A stretch of DNA of 64,000 nucleotides from an uncultured Dehalococcoidia bacterium (GTDB taxonomy: Bacteria; Chloroflexota; Dehalococcoidia; Lucifugimonadales; Lucifugimonadaceae). The position numbers and the translations under genes were made by a program. The stretch lies in the NCBI GenBank assembly GCA_951812795.1, contig OX638325.1:930001-994000 (forward strand), written 5' to 3'. Shown piece by piece: positions 17,436 to 30,810 of this stretch. Under the pieces are notes generated by a model. That model ran no database searches, was not told the DNA's origin, and saw only the letters and a list, made by a program, of their open reading frames with translations. How positions within the stretch are numbered: position 1 is the first letter of the stretch; every line of letters starts with the position of its first letter.

Positions 17436-19748
17436 TTAGCTAGAGGTGCGTGCCCGGCTATTGCTGGAGCGGCTACGTGATCGGTTTGAACGCGTGGTGC
17501 GCGTGCTTCGTTTTTTGGCGGCTTCGGGATGCTCTTTGAAGCACCGTTGCATGCGCTGAACTCGTTTCTCATCCCATTCGGCGAGTTCGGCTTCGTCTTC
17601 CGGTTTAAGATCGAGTGCGACGCGGCATTTGGGGAACTCTGGACAGGCAATGAATTCGCCTCGACGCCCGTTGCGGACGACGAGTTCGACGCCGCCGTCA
17701 CAGATGACGCCCGAACCAAGTTCGACGCGTTTTTCGAGTTCAGGTACGCCGTCGGGGTGTTCGGCGTGGCACTGCGACATGCGACGAGTGAACTCGCCTT
17801 GCCACTCTTCGATTTTTTCGCCGTCAGCATCATCGCCGGGATACAGGTCCATCGCAAATTTGCACGTCGGAAACTCGGGACACGCCAAGAAATCTCCTCG
17901 CCGGCCGTTGCGAACCACGAGATCGGTGCCACCGTCACATTTGATGCCACTGGCGACGTCGAATTCGGATCGACGAACTCGCTGGGCGTTTTGGAAGGCA
18001 TGATCAAGTGCGGCGTCGAATGGCGAGTAGAACTCGCGCAGCATTTCGACGCGTTCCAAGTCACCGCTCGCGATGTCGTCGAGCTTGGTCTCCATGCCGG
18101 CGGTGAACCCGACATCGACGATGTCAGGGAAGAACTGCTTGAGCATGGCGCACACGGCAATACCACTTTTGGTGGGATGGAATCGGTTCCGTTCGCGTGT
18201 TACGTAGTTCCTATCAACAATTCTGCCGACAATGGTGGCGTAAGTGCTAGGCCTTCCGATACCAAGTTCTTCCAATGTTCGGATCAGGTTGGCTTCAGTG
18301 AATCGAGGAGGAGGTTGCGTAAATTTCTGATCGTTGTTGACCTTCAATAGGTTGAGCGACTCATCCTCGAAGAGCGATGGCAAACGCCTCGCGTCGTCGG
18401 ACTCGGAATCTTCGTCGCGAGTTTCGATGTAGAGCTTGCGGAAACCGTCGAAGACCGTGACCGATCCGGTCGCTCGCAATTTGTGGGTTTTGCCATTTGT
18501 CGTGACGGCGTCGATATCTGCGCGGGTGCGTTCGTCGATGCCGTCGGCCATTTGGCTGGCGACCATTCGTCGCCATATAAGTTCGTACAACCTACGTTGA
18601 TCCTGATTGAGGAATCGTGATACGCGGTCAGGAGTGTTGGTGATGGAGGTCGGGCGAATGGCTTCGTGCGCTTCTTGAGCGTTGCGAGAACTGGTTTGGT
18701 AAACCCGATGCCCGGCGTGGTAGCTGTCGCCGAATTCGCCTTGGATGAAGGCCTGCGCTTGCTGGAGAGCCGATGCAGCAAGATTGGTCGAGTCGGTTCT
18801 CATGTAGGTGATGAGTCCTACCGGCTGGCCATCGCCGAGGACGACTCCCTCGTAAAGACTTTGGGCGGTGCTCATCGTGCGTTGCGCATTGAACCGAAGG
18901 CTGCGTGCGGCTTGCTGTTGAAGAGTGCTGGTGATGAACGGTGGACGGGGACGGACTTTAACTTGGCGTTTGGTGACGCTGGTAACCGTGTAAGCGGCGG
19001 ATTTGAGTTCATCTGCGACTGCCGTCGCCGAGGTTTCGTTGGATAGCAGTTCGTTCTCAGGTTTGTTCGGGTCCTTTTTCTCTCCGTGGATGCGGTAGAG
19101 ACGTGCGCCAACCGAGATGTCTGAAGATTGTTTTTCGAGGTCGACCGAGATCAGCCAATACTCTTTGGGGACGAAGGCGTTGATCTCTTCTTCGCGATCA
19201 ACGACCAACCGCAGCGCGACAGACTGGACTCGACCGGCGGACTGGGCACCGGCGACTTTGTTACGAATAAATGGGCTGAGCTTGAAACCGACTAGGCGAT
19301 CGAGGATGCGGCGCGCTTGTTGCGCTTCGACGAGTTGGTGGTCGATTTGGCGCGGGTCATTGAACGCCTCCATGACCGCGTCTCTGGTTATCTCGTGGAA
19401 GACTACCCTCCGGGCATCATCCTGCGAGATACCAAGGATTTCGCTCAGGTGCCACGATATAGCTTCGCCCTCTCGATCCGGGTCGGTGGCGAGGTACACG
19501 TTGCCAGCGCGTTTGGCGGCGGTTTTGAGTTCGTTGACGACTTTGCGGCGGTCGGAAACGATGCTGTATTTCGGCTCGAAGTCGTTTTCGACATCGACGC
19601 CCATTTTTGACTTCTGCAGGTCACGAACGTGTCCAACAGACGCTTTTACCGCGAAACCATCACCCAAGTAGCGTTCGATGGTGCGCGCTTTGGCAGCCGA
19701 TTCGACGATCACAAGGTCGTCGCCAGATGCCTTTGTTCGCTTTGCCAA
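17436..19748 (-). CDS. topA: DNA topoisomerase I (type IA)
   Basis: A 770-residue enzyme that relaxes negative supercoils. TOPRIM domain: LVIVESAAKARTIERYLG and YLATDPDREGEAISWHL. The active-site Tyr lies in GLITYMRTDSTNLA. The C-terminus has two zinc-ribbon-like repeats, each written CDGG...GRRGDFLACPEFPTC, with only one Cys in the first knuckle where classical repeats have CPxC. A basic Arg/Ser/Thr tail ends the protein. It starts at a TTG (19748) with a poor ribosome-binding site. dprA lies upstream on the same strand, a common dprA-topA-xer arrangement. Confidence 0.96.
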   Translation of the reverse strand: MAKRTKASGDDLVIVESAAKARTIERYLGDGFAVKASVGHVRDLQKSKMGVDVENDFEPKYSIVSDRRKVVNELKTAAKRAGNVYLATDPDREGEAISWHLSEILGISQDDARRVVFHEITRDAVMEAFNDPRQIDHQLVEAQQARRILDRLVGFKLSPFIRNKVAGAQSAGRVQSVALRLVVDREEEINAFVPKEYWLISVDLEKQSSDISVGARLYRIHGEKKDPNKPENELLSNETSATAVADELKSAAYTVTSVTKRQVKVRPRPPFITSTLQQQAARSLRFNAQRTMSTAQSLYEGVVLGDGQPVGLITYMRTDSTNLAASALQQAQAFIQGEFGDSYHAGHRVYQTSSRNAQEAHEAIRPTSITNTPDRVSRFLNQDQRRLYELIWRRMVASQMADGIDERTRADIDAVTTNGKTHKLRATGSVTVFDGFRKLYIETRDEDSESDDARRLPSLFEDESLNLLKVNNDQKFTQPPPRFTEANLIRTLEELGIGRPSTYATIVGRIVDRNYVTRERNRFHPTKSGIAVCAMLKQFFPDIVDVGFTAGMETKLDDIASGDLERVEMLREFYSPFDAALDHAFQNAQRVRRSEFDVASGIKCDGGTDLVVRNGRRGDFLACPEFPTCKFAMDLYPGDDADGEKIEEWQGEFTRRMSQCHAEHPDGVPELEKRVELGSGVICDGGVELVVRNGRRGEFIACPEFPKCRVALDLKPEDEAELAEWDEKRVQRMQRCFKEHPEAAKKRSTRTTRSNRSRSRSSNSRARTSS

Positions 19749-19818
19749 TTCGTCACACTTCCGCTAGTTTTCAAAGCCCGTTGCCGAAGCCCGAAATCGA
19801 CTCCGAGGGAATCAGTAA

Positions 19819-21153
19819 TTATGCAGGTTGTCCGTCATCTAACAATCTTGGCGCGCCGATTTCAGCGCGTCGGTTCGACAGATCGTACAGAGCGCCCTCG
19901 GTGCACCGAACGATGCCCCGCACTTCCATCATGGTAAGCGTTGACATTGTTTCGGTTACTGACAATGATAGCGTTCGGGCGATTTCATCGATGTGAACAG
20001 GGCCTTCAGAGTCGCGCAACGAATTGGCGATGGTGTGTTCTAGTTCGTTGAAAGTCTCGATCTCTTCGACTCGAGGCCGGGGGGCGTCGACGTTCCCATT
20101 GTTGGACCGACCATTGGGCTTTGTCACCGTTGCGCGGATGTGCGCGGCCGATGCACGGCGGTCCGCATTGGGGTCCGGCTTGAGGTCGCCGAAGAATGCG
20201 CTGAGCTCTTGTACGACATCGTCGGCGCGGGTGGTAAGTTTAGCGCCTTGTTGAATAAGCCAGTTGGTCCCTTCGCTCTGTGGTGAATTGGCATTGCCGG
20301 GGACGGCGAAGACTTCTCGATTCTGGTCCAACGCCCATTTCACCGTCCAAGTTGCTCCGCTCTTTTTGGCTGCTTCGACGACGATTACGCCACGACTCAG
20401 GCCGCTGATGATGCGATTGCGACGTGGGAAGTGGTCGCGTTTCGAGCGGACGCCGAGTTGGTATTCGGATACCAGACTTCCGCTCTCGACGATCTGTCTA
20501 GCGAGGCCGCGATTGTGTTGCGGATAGATGGAGTCCAACCCGCCCGCTAGGACTGCGATGGTCCTTCCGCCGGCCTTCAATGCGCCGCGATGCGCAGCGG
20601 TATCGATTCCAATTGCTAGACCGCTGATGATGGTGATACCCAAACTGGCCAGATCGTGAGCGAGCTCGGTTGCCATTTGAATGCCGTACTCGGTGGCCTT
20701 CCTGGTTCCGACGATGGCGACGCCGTTGTTGTCGCGCGGTTCCAACTCGCCCGCGACGTAAATGACCGCTGGCGCATCTGGCGATTCGGCTAGATGATCG
20801 GGATATTCGTCCGAGCGTAGGTGGATAGGTCGGATTCCGCTCCGCACCAATCGATCGAGTTCGGCATCGGGATCAATTCGTTCGCGCGTAGAGCCGATAT
20901 CTTCGACCAGAGCGGTCCCGATTCCGGCATCTCGCAACTCTCCTTTATCGGCGTTCCAAGCATCTTCCAGATTGCCGAAGTGCGTCTCCATACGGCTAAA
21001 TCTTTTCGGTCCCATGCCCTGAATGCGGTGAAATGCCACCCAGTATTTCAAATCTTCATTAACGTTCACAGTGCTTTGATCCGTATCGTCACCTTGCTTG
21101 CGGACTCGTTCGCCAAAACGACGGGAGGAGTTTGCTTCGCCATTCGATTGCAT
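19819..21153 (-). CDS. dprA: DNA-processing protein DprA
   Basis: About 444 residues from ATG 21153. The frame is open to 21288, but that extension runs into tRNA-Ser(GGA), so the inner start is chosen. The N-terminal SAM/HhH-like part (WVAFHRIQGMGPKRFSRME) is followed by the Rossmann domain with VAIVGTRKATEYG, ITIISGLAIGIDTAAHRGAL, TIAVLAGGLDSIYPQHNRGLA and FPRRNRIISGLS. A C-terminal winged helix (about 375-435) ends with RGIVRCTEGALYDLSNR. DprA loads RecA on incoming single-stranded DNA during transformation. Confidence 0.94.
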   Translation of the reverse strand: MQSNGEANSSRRFGERVRKQGDDTDQSTVNVNEDLKYWVAFHRIQGMGPKRFSRMETHFGNLEDAWNADKGELRDAGIGTALVEDIGSTRERIDPDAELDRLVRSGIRPIHLRSDEYPDHLAESPDAPAVIYVAGELEPRDNNGVAIVGTRKATEYGIQMATELAHDLASLGITIISGLAIGIDTAAHRGALKAGGRTIAVLAGGLDSIYPQHNRGLARQIVESGSLVSEYQLGVRSKRDHFPRRNRIISGLSRGVIVVEAAKKSGATWTVKWALDQNREVFAVPGNANSPQSEGTNWLIQQGAKLTTRADDVVQELSAFFGDLKPDPNADRRASAAHIRATVTKPNGRSNNGNVDAPRPRVEEIETFNELEHTIANSLRDSEGPVHIDEIARTLSLSVTETMSTLTMMEVRGIVRCTEGALYDLSNRRAEIGAPRLLDDGQPA

Positions 21154-21239
21154 CAGAACAAGGTAACATACAACATCACATTCGTTCGAATCAGGTGGCG
21201 AAGATCGTAACGATTCGCATACAAGGATTGGGAGTGCGA

Positions 21240-21329
21240 TGGCGGAGAGGACAGGATTCGAACCTGCGGTGGGTTTGCGCCCACACACGCTTTCCAGGCG
21301 TGCCCGTTAAGCCGCTCCGGCACCTCTCC
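21240..21329 (-). tRNA. tRNA-Ser (anticodon GGA)
   Basis: A class II tRNA of 90 nt with a long variable arm. The acceptor GGAGAGG pairs with CCTCTCC; the anticodon stem CACGC/GCGTG holds the loop CTGGAAA (anticodon GGA). CCA is encoded at 21240-21242. It is the distal gene of the rRNA operon. Confidence 0.95.
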
Positions 21330-21395
21330 GCGGCAGCATCGTGTCTGCGATCATCACGAAGCGTATCCGTTGGTGGACATGCTTGGAATGATGAA

Positions 21396-21487
21396 TGGCG
21401 GAGAGGGCGGGATTCGAACCCGCGATCCCGGTTGCCCGAGATACCGGTTTTCGAAACCGGCGCTTTCAACCACTCAGCCACCTCTCC
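21396..21487 (-). tRNA. tRNA-Ser (anticodon CGA)
   Basis: A 92-nt class II tRNA with the same acceptor (GGAGAGG/CCTCTCC). The anticodon stem CCGGT/ACCGG holds TTCGAAA (anticodon CGA). CCA is encoded at 21396-21398. It lies 44 nt after 5S. Confidence 0.95.
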
Positions 21488-21531
21488 CGGATATAGAAGC
21501 AGAACAAGATGCATCAACAATTGTAAAAGCC

Positions 21532-21647
21532 CCTTGGCAACGACCTATTTTCCCACACCTCGCGGTGCAGTATCGTCAGCGCTACGACGTTTCACTTCCG
21601 TGTTCGGGATGGGAACGGGTGGTTCCATCGCGCTCTTATCACCAAGG
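21532..21647 (-). rRNA. rrf: 5S ribosomal RNA
   Basis: A sequence of 116 nt closed by CCTTGG/CCAAGG ends. The internal ACCCGTTCCCATCCCGAAC and GGAAGTGAAACG blocks are diagnostic of loop B/C and helix III of 5S. It lies 47 nt after the initiator tRNA and is transcribed with 23S. Confidence 0.95.
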
Positions 21648-21694
21648 AGCTTCTGCGATATTTTCTACGCTGTCCAGCTATCTTGCCGGTGCGT

Positions 21695-21769
<75 letters not shown>

Positions 21770-21815
21770 CCGAGCAAATCAATGCGCGACACGCTAGTCA
21801 AGCATGTGATTGAAA

Positions 21816-21854
21816 CCGATTCCGCAATCTCGCTATTGATCGGAGCAAACCGAT
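21816..21854 (-). other. 3' arm of the 23S rRNA processing stem
   Basis: Just past the 23S 3' end. The blocks GATTGCGGAATC and ATCGGTTTGCTCCG are complementary (with G-U pairs) to blocks at 24853-24890 before the 23S 5' end. Together they form the long stem normally cut by RNase III. Confidence 0.6.
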
Positions 21855-21870
21855 ACATGAAGCATTTTTA

Positions 21871-24843
<2,973 letters not shown>

Positions 24844-24852
24844 ATCTTCTTG

Positions 24853-24890
24853 AATCGGCTTGCTCCGGTTCTCGGAGAATGCGGAATCGA
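24853..24890 (-). other. 5' arm of the 23S rRNA processing stem
   Basis: The minus strand reads TCGATTCCGCATTCTC and CGGAGCAAGCCGATT just before the 23S 5' end. It pairs with the arm at 21816-21854 with few mismatches. Confidence 0.6.
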
Positions 24891-24964
24891 TATTCAACTT
24901 TTTAGGTGCACCCACCAGATTGAGCCAAGCGAAAACGCATGATTCTCTCAGCGGGTAACCCGTA

Positions 24965-24993
24965 ATTATAACGCCTCCAAAAGAAAGCGTCAA
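24965..24993 (-). promoter_or_regulatory. rrnP: rRNA operon promoter
   Basis: On the minus strand TTGACG (24993-24988), a 17-bp spacer and a perfect TATAAT (24970-24965) form a near-consensus sigma-70-type promoter, about 115 nt upstream of the 23S 5' end. There is no 16S sequence between this promoter and 23S. Confidence 0.85.
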
Positions 24994-25065
24994 CCACCTT
25001 AGCGCAACCGCAGTCGGGTTATCAGCCCCTCTTTTTCACGCGTCACTTTTTCACGATTTCGCGTC

Positions 25066-25416
25066 GATGCGATTGGGTACGCTCCGCGCGCTCGATACTG
25101 GCTTTGTGGACGCCGAAGTTACGCATCAGAGGGCCTTGGTGGACGGAAACGTAGGTGATGCGTTCGAGCGGAACGTTCGTCTCGCTGCGGAACACGACAC
25201 CGCGCTTCGACTTCACGTTCACCTCATCAAGTCCAATGTGTGGAACTACCGTTACCGAGGCGCGTACCAAACCCAGTAGATGATGGCGACTATCGGGGTT
25301 AGCGGTATGCCCACGATCGTCACTGCCGATACCCACGTCACGGTCCAGAACAGATACTGATTCACGTTGTCGTCGATTTCAGCCGCGACTTGGTTGGGAG
25401 TTGCTCGTTCCGACAT
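25066..25416 (-). pseudogene. Decayed copy of the membrane PH-domain gene
   Basis: From an ATG at 25416 it reads MSERATPNQVAAEIDDNVNQYLFW, matching the intact gene that starts at 26734. Where the intact copy reads YAPRYREFH, this copy has two in-frame stops (TAA, then TAG two codons later) at about 25250-25258. A one-base deletion near 25230 (CAAGTCCAAT against CAAGTTCCAAT) shifts the rest. The downstream part (FRSETNVPLERITYVSVHQGPLMRNFGV) is still readable in another frame, then similarity fades and the C-terminal third is absent. It is clearly inactivated. It lies about 70 nt upstream of the rRNA promoter region on the same strand. Confidence 0.85.
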
Positions 25417-25747
25417 CCCACTAATCCTCGCTTCGATACATACCGGCAAAATCGCTCCGCGCCCATGGTACCCGAACCGCCCCATCGGGTGCTTTGCACA
25501 ACCCTCCCCCTTGATGCCCAAGGGGGAATTAAAGGGGGTTTAGACTTGGCGTTTCGCTTTGCACTCCGTTGCCCGGCCCCTCTGGATCGACGTTCCGTCC
25601 GCTGAAGCGCCGGCTTTCGCCGGAATGACGGTTGTTGTGCACAGCACCGCATCGGGATATCGCAAACGGGTCTGCGAACGCAGTCAAGCCCGTTTGAAGC
25701 ACGGCATTGAGGATGAAATCATCGCCGCGCGGCGCGATATAGTTCGT
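25066..25747. repeat. Direct repeat copy 1 (about 680 bp)
   Basis: It matches 26386-27066 along its whole length, by eye at roughly 90% or more identity. It carries a decayed membrane PH-domain gene plus about 330 bp of upstream non-coding sequence. Internal features are a hairpin CCCCCTTG/CAAGGGGG at 25506-25526 and a dispersed small repeat at 25582-25631. Confidence 0.85.
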
Positions 25748-25780
25748 GTACCCCGATACGGGGGACAAAGGGGGCCGCCC

Positions 25781-26053
25781 CTAAAACCCAATCTGCCGGT
25801 TTGTAGAAGCCTCGATCCGTTCCAGCATCTCCAACATTCTTCGTTGGTTCGTCTCCGACTCTACCTGCCTCGCCTCCAACGCCATAACCCTCTCATTCAG
25901 ACTCGTCAACACGTTCAATATCGACGCAACCGAATTTGTGAGATGGACAAGGGTATCTTCGATTCGATCAAGTCGCTCTTCCACCCGATCGAAACGCGCG
26001 TCGACATCTTTCTTTGTGGCGAACTCTTCCTGGGCGGGCGTTTCAACAGCCAT
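25781..26053 (-). CDS. Small coiled-coil protein, function unknown
   Basis: A 90-residue protein, MAVETPAQEEFATKKDVDARFD at the start. From residue 13 to about 75 it is almost entirely heptad-like (FDRVEERLDRIEDTLVHL, LNVLTSLNERVMALE), predicting a long parallel coiled coil. It has no membrane segment or enzyme motif. It lies between the two copies of the 680-bp repeat. The heptad pattern and acidic/basic balance suggest a real gene, but the family is not one I can name, and no convincing ribosome-binding site is seen. Confidence 0.55.
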   Translation of the reverse strand: MAVETPAQEEFATKKDVDARFDRVEERLDRIEDTLVHLTNSVASILNVLTSLNERVMALEARQVESETNQRRMLEMLERIEASTNRQIGF

Positions 26054-26078
26054 AACGCCAGTTTACACCAGCCTAAAC

Positions 26079-26129
26079 ACCGTCATTCCAACGGAAGCTG
26101 GCGCTTCAGCGAACGGAACGTCCATCCAG
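26079..26129. repeat. Inverted copy of a 50-bp dispersed repeat
   Basis: The reverse complement of the element at 25582-25631 and 26900-26950. It shares CGTCATTCC, GGCGCTTCAGCG and CGGAACGTC, but its central hairpin is degenerate. The other two copies contain CCGGC-TTTC-GCCGG, a short REP-like hairpin followed by AATGACGG. Confidence 0.65.
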
Positions 26130-26173
26130 ATAAGGAATGGGAACGGGTGGATCTGGCTCAGCGCGAGCCGACG

Positions 26174-26734
26174 TTAACTGCTCACGTCTTTCGCCTCGAT
26201 TTTAGCCAGGATATCCCGGATCTCCGTTAACAGCTCCGTCTGGGCGTTCGAACCCGCGGTTGCCGACGCGTCGTTCGCGGTTGATCCATCACCGCCAGAT
26301 CGCTGCTTGACATTCTCGACGTTCTCAAGCACCGCGTCCCGGAAATCATAGGGATCGGCAACCCCGATGATAGTCGCGGCGCCCTGCAATTGAGTCTGAC
26401 CCGCACTCTCGATACTGACTTTGTAGACGCCGAATTTACGCATCAGAGGGCCTTGGTGTACGGAAACGTCGGTGATACGTTCGAGCGGAACGTTCGTCTC
26501 GCTGCGGAACACGACACCCCGCTTCGAACTCACGTTGGTCTCATCAAGTTCCAATGTGTGGAACTCCCGATACCGAGGCGCGTACCAAGCCCAGTAGATG
26601 ATGGCGATTATCGGGATTAGCGGTATCCCCACGACCGTCACTGCTGATACCCACATCACGGTCCAGAACAGGTACTGCTTCACGTTGTCGTCAATTTCGG
26701 CCGCGATTTGGTTGGGAGTTGTTCGTTCCGACAT
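26174..26734 (-). CDS. Membrane-anchored bacterial PH-domain (bPH2-like) protein
   Basis: 186 residues from ATG 26734; the frame is open further upstream, but that part is non-coding repeat. The N-terminus holds two hydrophobic spans (about 20-38 and 41-55: FWTVMWVSAVTVVG, IPIIAIIYWAWY). A beta-rich domain resembling the YdbS/YdbT bPH2 fold follows, with the typical RGVVFRSETNVPLERITDVSVHQGPLMRKFGVYKVSIESAG and PYDFRDAVLENVENV. The last 45 residues are a linker and a predicted short helix. Function is unknown; related proteins are implicated in membrane stress or bacteriocin resistance. A truncated sister copy lies 1.3 kb away in the duplicated segment. Confidence 0.8.
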   Translation of the reverse strand: MSERTTPNQIAAEIDDNVKQYLFWTVMWVSAVTVVGIPLIPIIAIIYWAWYAPRYREFHTLELDETNVSSKRGVVFRSETNVPLERITDVSVHQGPLMRKFGVYKVSIESAGQTQLQGAATIIGVADPYDFRDAVLENVENVKQRSGGDGSTANDASATAGSNAQTELLTEIRDILAKIEAKDVSS

Positions 26735-27066
26735 CCCTCTAATCCTCGCTTCGATACATTCCGGCAAAATCGCTCTGCGCCCATGGTACCCGAACCGCCC
26801 CATCGGGTGCTGTGCACAACCCTCCCCCTTGATGCCCAAGGGGGAATTAAAGGGGGTTTAGACTTGGCGTTTCGCTTTGCACTCCGTTGCCCGGCCCCTC
26901 TGGATCGACGTTCCGTCCGCTGAAGCGCCGGCTTTCGCCGGAATGACGGTTGTTGTGCACAGAACCCCATCGGGGAGGTCGCAAACGGGTCTGCGAACGC
27001 AATCAAGCCCGTTTGAAGCACGGCATTCAGGATGAAATCATGGTCGCACGGCGCGATATAATTCGT
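26386..27066. repeat. Direct repeat copy 2 (about 680 bp)
   Basis: It matches copy 1 at 25066-25747, in the same orientation. It spans the N-terminal two-thirds of the PH-domain gene and its upstream non-coding DNA, including the hairpin at about 26824-26845 and the 50-bp element at 26900-26950. The spacing between copies is about 640 bp. Confidence 0.85.
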
Positions 27067-27073
27067 TTGTTAA

Positions 27074-29399
<2,326 letters not shown>

Positions 29400-30803
29400 T
29401 TAAGTGAGATTAAGCGAGAGATCCGACGACCTCTTGGGGAACAACGTCTCGATCAAATGCCGGGATGACTTCGACCCAGAGTTGACATCGGTGTGAGCGG
29501 ATACCGTTTCGGAAACAGATCGCATCCCGAACAGAACCGGGAGAAATGTCTGACCCGGAAATCTTGCAGATGCGACCCACCCGCCAGATGCTTTTTCCCG
29601 GTGAACCGCAGTCTGATGTTCGACGCCAGTTATCTTGCCATCTTCAAAACTGATCGCAATTCTGTCGCGGTCTACACGAATCTCAACGTCGCCGGTGATG
29701 CCCGCGTGCAACGAAGACTCGATCCTCGCCTCCAATGCCGGCGCGATTTTCCGCAGGAAGGCGGCAATGTCAGGCACCCTCACGTACCAACCGTATTGGC
29801 GTTCCGGTTCGTGTCCCAACGCCCCGTCATCGAAAACGTACGCCGGATGGTCTGGTTGCAGATCCTGCCGTATCGACTTAATCTCGCGCTCCGGGTCGTG
29901 ATTCCCTTCAGCGGCCTTTTTGGCCAAATCCCGAACCTCTTTTAGCAAGGAAGGTAACGCTTCCCGCCAATATCGCGGCTCTGACATCTCCATCCGCAGA
30001 ATTATGCCTTGGTCAATCTCGATGACCATCGCATACATGAGCACGCCTATCGGCTCACCGAGTCCCTCATTTTCGGATTTGCACAAGATCGCGGTTTTGT
30101 GACACACCGCGCTCCGGTCGGTGCGATCAAACGTGAAATACTTCACCTCGTCCTTACGAAACACCGGCGACACCATTGATCGATGCGTCGAGTTCTTCAA
30201 TACTTCGGTGATGAACGGCACGTCGTCTTCCGTTGCGTCGCGTAGCTGAAACTCCCGTTTCTCATCACCCCACTGCGGCAATGAAGCGATGGGAGTGTAA
30301 CGTCCACCCTCCGCGGGCAAGGCGTATTCGTAACCGAATTGTCGATAGTAGCTCGGAATGCCCAAGACAACTTGGACGAGATGATCGCGTTCCGACGCCC
30401 ATCGGTGCATCACATCGAACTGTTTGCGTACCAAACCTCGATCTCTGTAATCGGGATGGGTGCCAACGATCTCAGGTTGTCCGATCTCAATCTCAACCCC
30501 ATCGTAGGTCCAACTCTGCGAAAAGTACGTCGTCGTTGATGCGTACCGTCCTTGTTCGACATCTTCGACGATGATGATGTCGTCAGGATTCAACGTGGGA
30601 TGCGGTTTGGCGAGAAGATCGTGGATCCACTTCGCGATCCAATATGCTTCAGTGCCCGAGCCCGAAGAATCGGCCAAAGGTTCGTCCATAAAAACTTTGG
30701 CGCAAAACTTCGCGAGCGCATCCGCATCCTCGCGCACCGCGGAACGCATTATCAACCCGTCGCCAAGATCCTCGATGAATTTTTTCGGCGACTTTTCGGT
30801 CAT
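29400..30803 (-). CDS. Eis-like GNAT acetyltransferase with C-terminal SCP2-type domain
   Basis: A 467-residue protein with the three-part Eis layout. An N-terminal GNAT domain (about 15-180) contains IGQPEIVGTHPDYRDRGLVRKQFDVMHRWA, the acetyl-CoA pocket. A second GNAT-like domain follows (about 190-330). A C-terminal sterol-carrier-like domain (about 360-455) contains GDVEIRVDRDRIAISFEDGKITG. Members acetylate lysines or aminoglycosides; the substrate here is unknown. It begins 7 nt after dapA and ends 1 nt before yvcK, so it belongs to the same transcript. Confidence 0.82.
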   Translation of the reverse strand: MTEKSPKKFIEDLGDGLIMRSAVREDADALAKFCAKVFMDEPLADSSGSGTEAYWIAKWIHDLLAKPHPTLNPDDIIIVEDVEQGRYASTTTYFSQSWTYDGVEIEIGQPEIVGTHPDYRDRGLVRKQFDVMHRWASERDHLVQVVLGIPSYYRQFGYEYALPAEGGRYTPIASLPQWGDEKREFQLRDATEDDVPFITEVLKNSTHRSMVSPVFRKDEVKYFTFDRTDRSAVCHKTAILCKSENEGLGEPIGVLMYAMVIEIDQGIILRMEMSEPRYWREALPSLLKEVRDLAKKAAEGNHDPEREIKSIRQDLQPDHPAYVFDDGALGHEPERQYGWYVRVPDIAAFLRKIAPALEARIESSLHAGITGDVEIRVDRDRIAISFEDGKITGVEHQTAVHREKASGGWVASARFPGQTFLPVLFGMRSVSETVSAHTDVNSGSKSSRHLIETLFPKRSSDLSLNLT

Positions 30804-30810
30804 GAAAGCA

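Noticed and set aside
21154..21288. N-terminal extension of dprA
   Set aside because: It would read through tRNA-Ser(GGA), and family similarity begins after ATG 21153.
24994..25065. Possible 16S fragment upstream of 23S
   Set aside because: No 16S signature such as the anti-Shine-Dalgarno end was seen, and a strong promoter lies between this position and 23S.
25043..25416. Programmed frameshifting in the first PH-domain copy
   Set aside because: Two in-frame stops near a separate single-base deletion, plus loss of the 3' end, fit decay and not recoding.
25529..25768. 79-residue minus-strand ORF upstream of the PH-domain pseudogene
   Set aside because: It translates the non-coding repeat and its REP-like element; the equivalent frame differs in copy 2.
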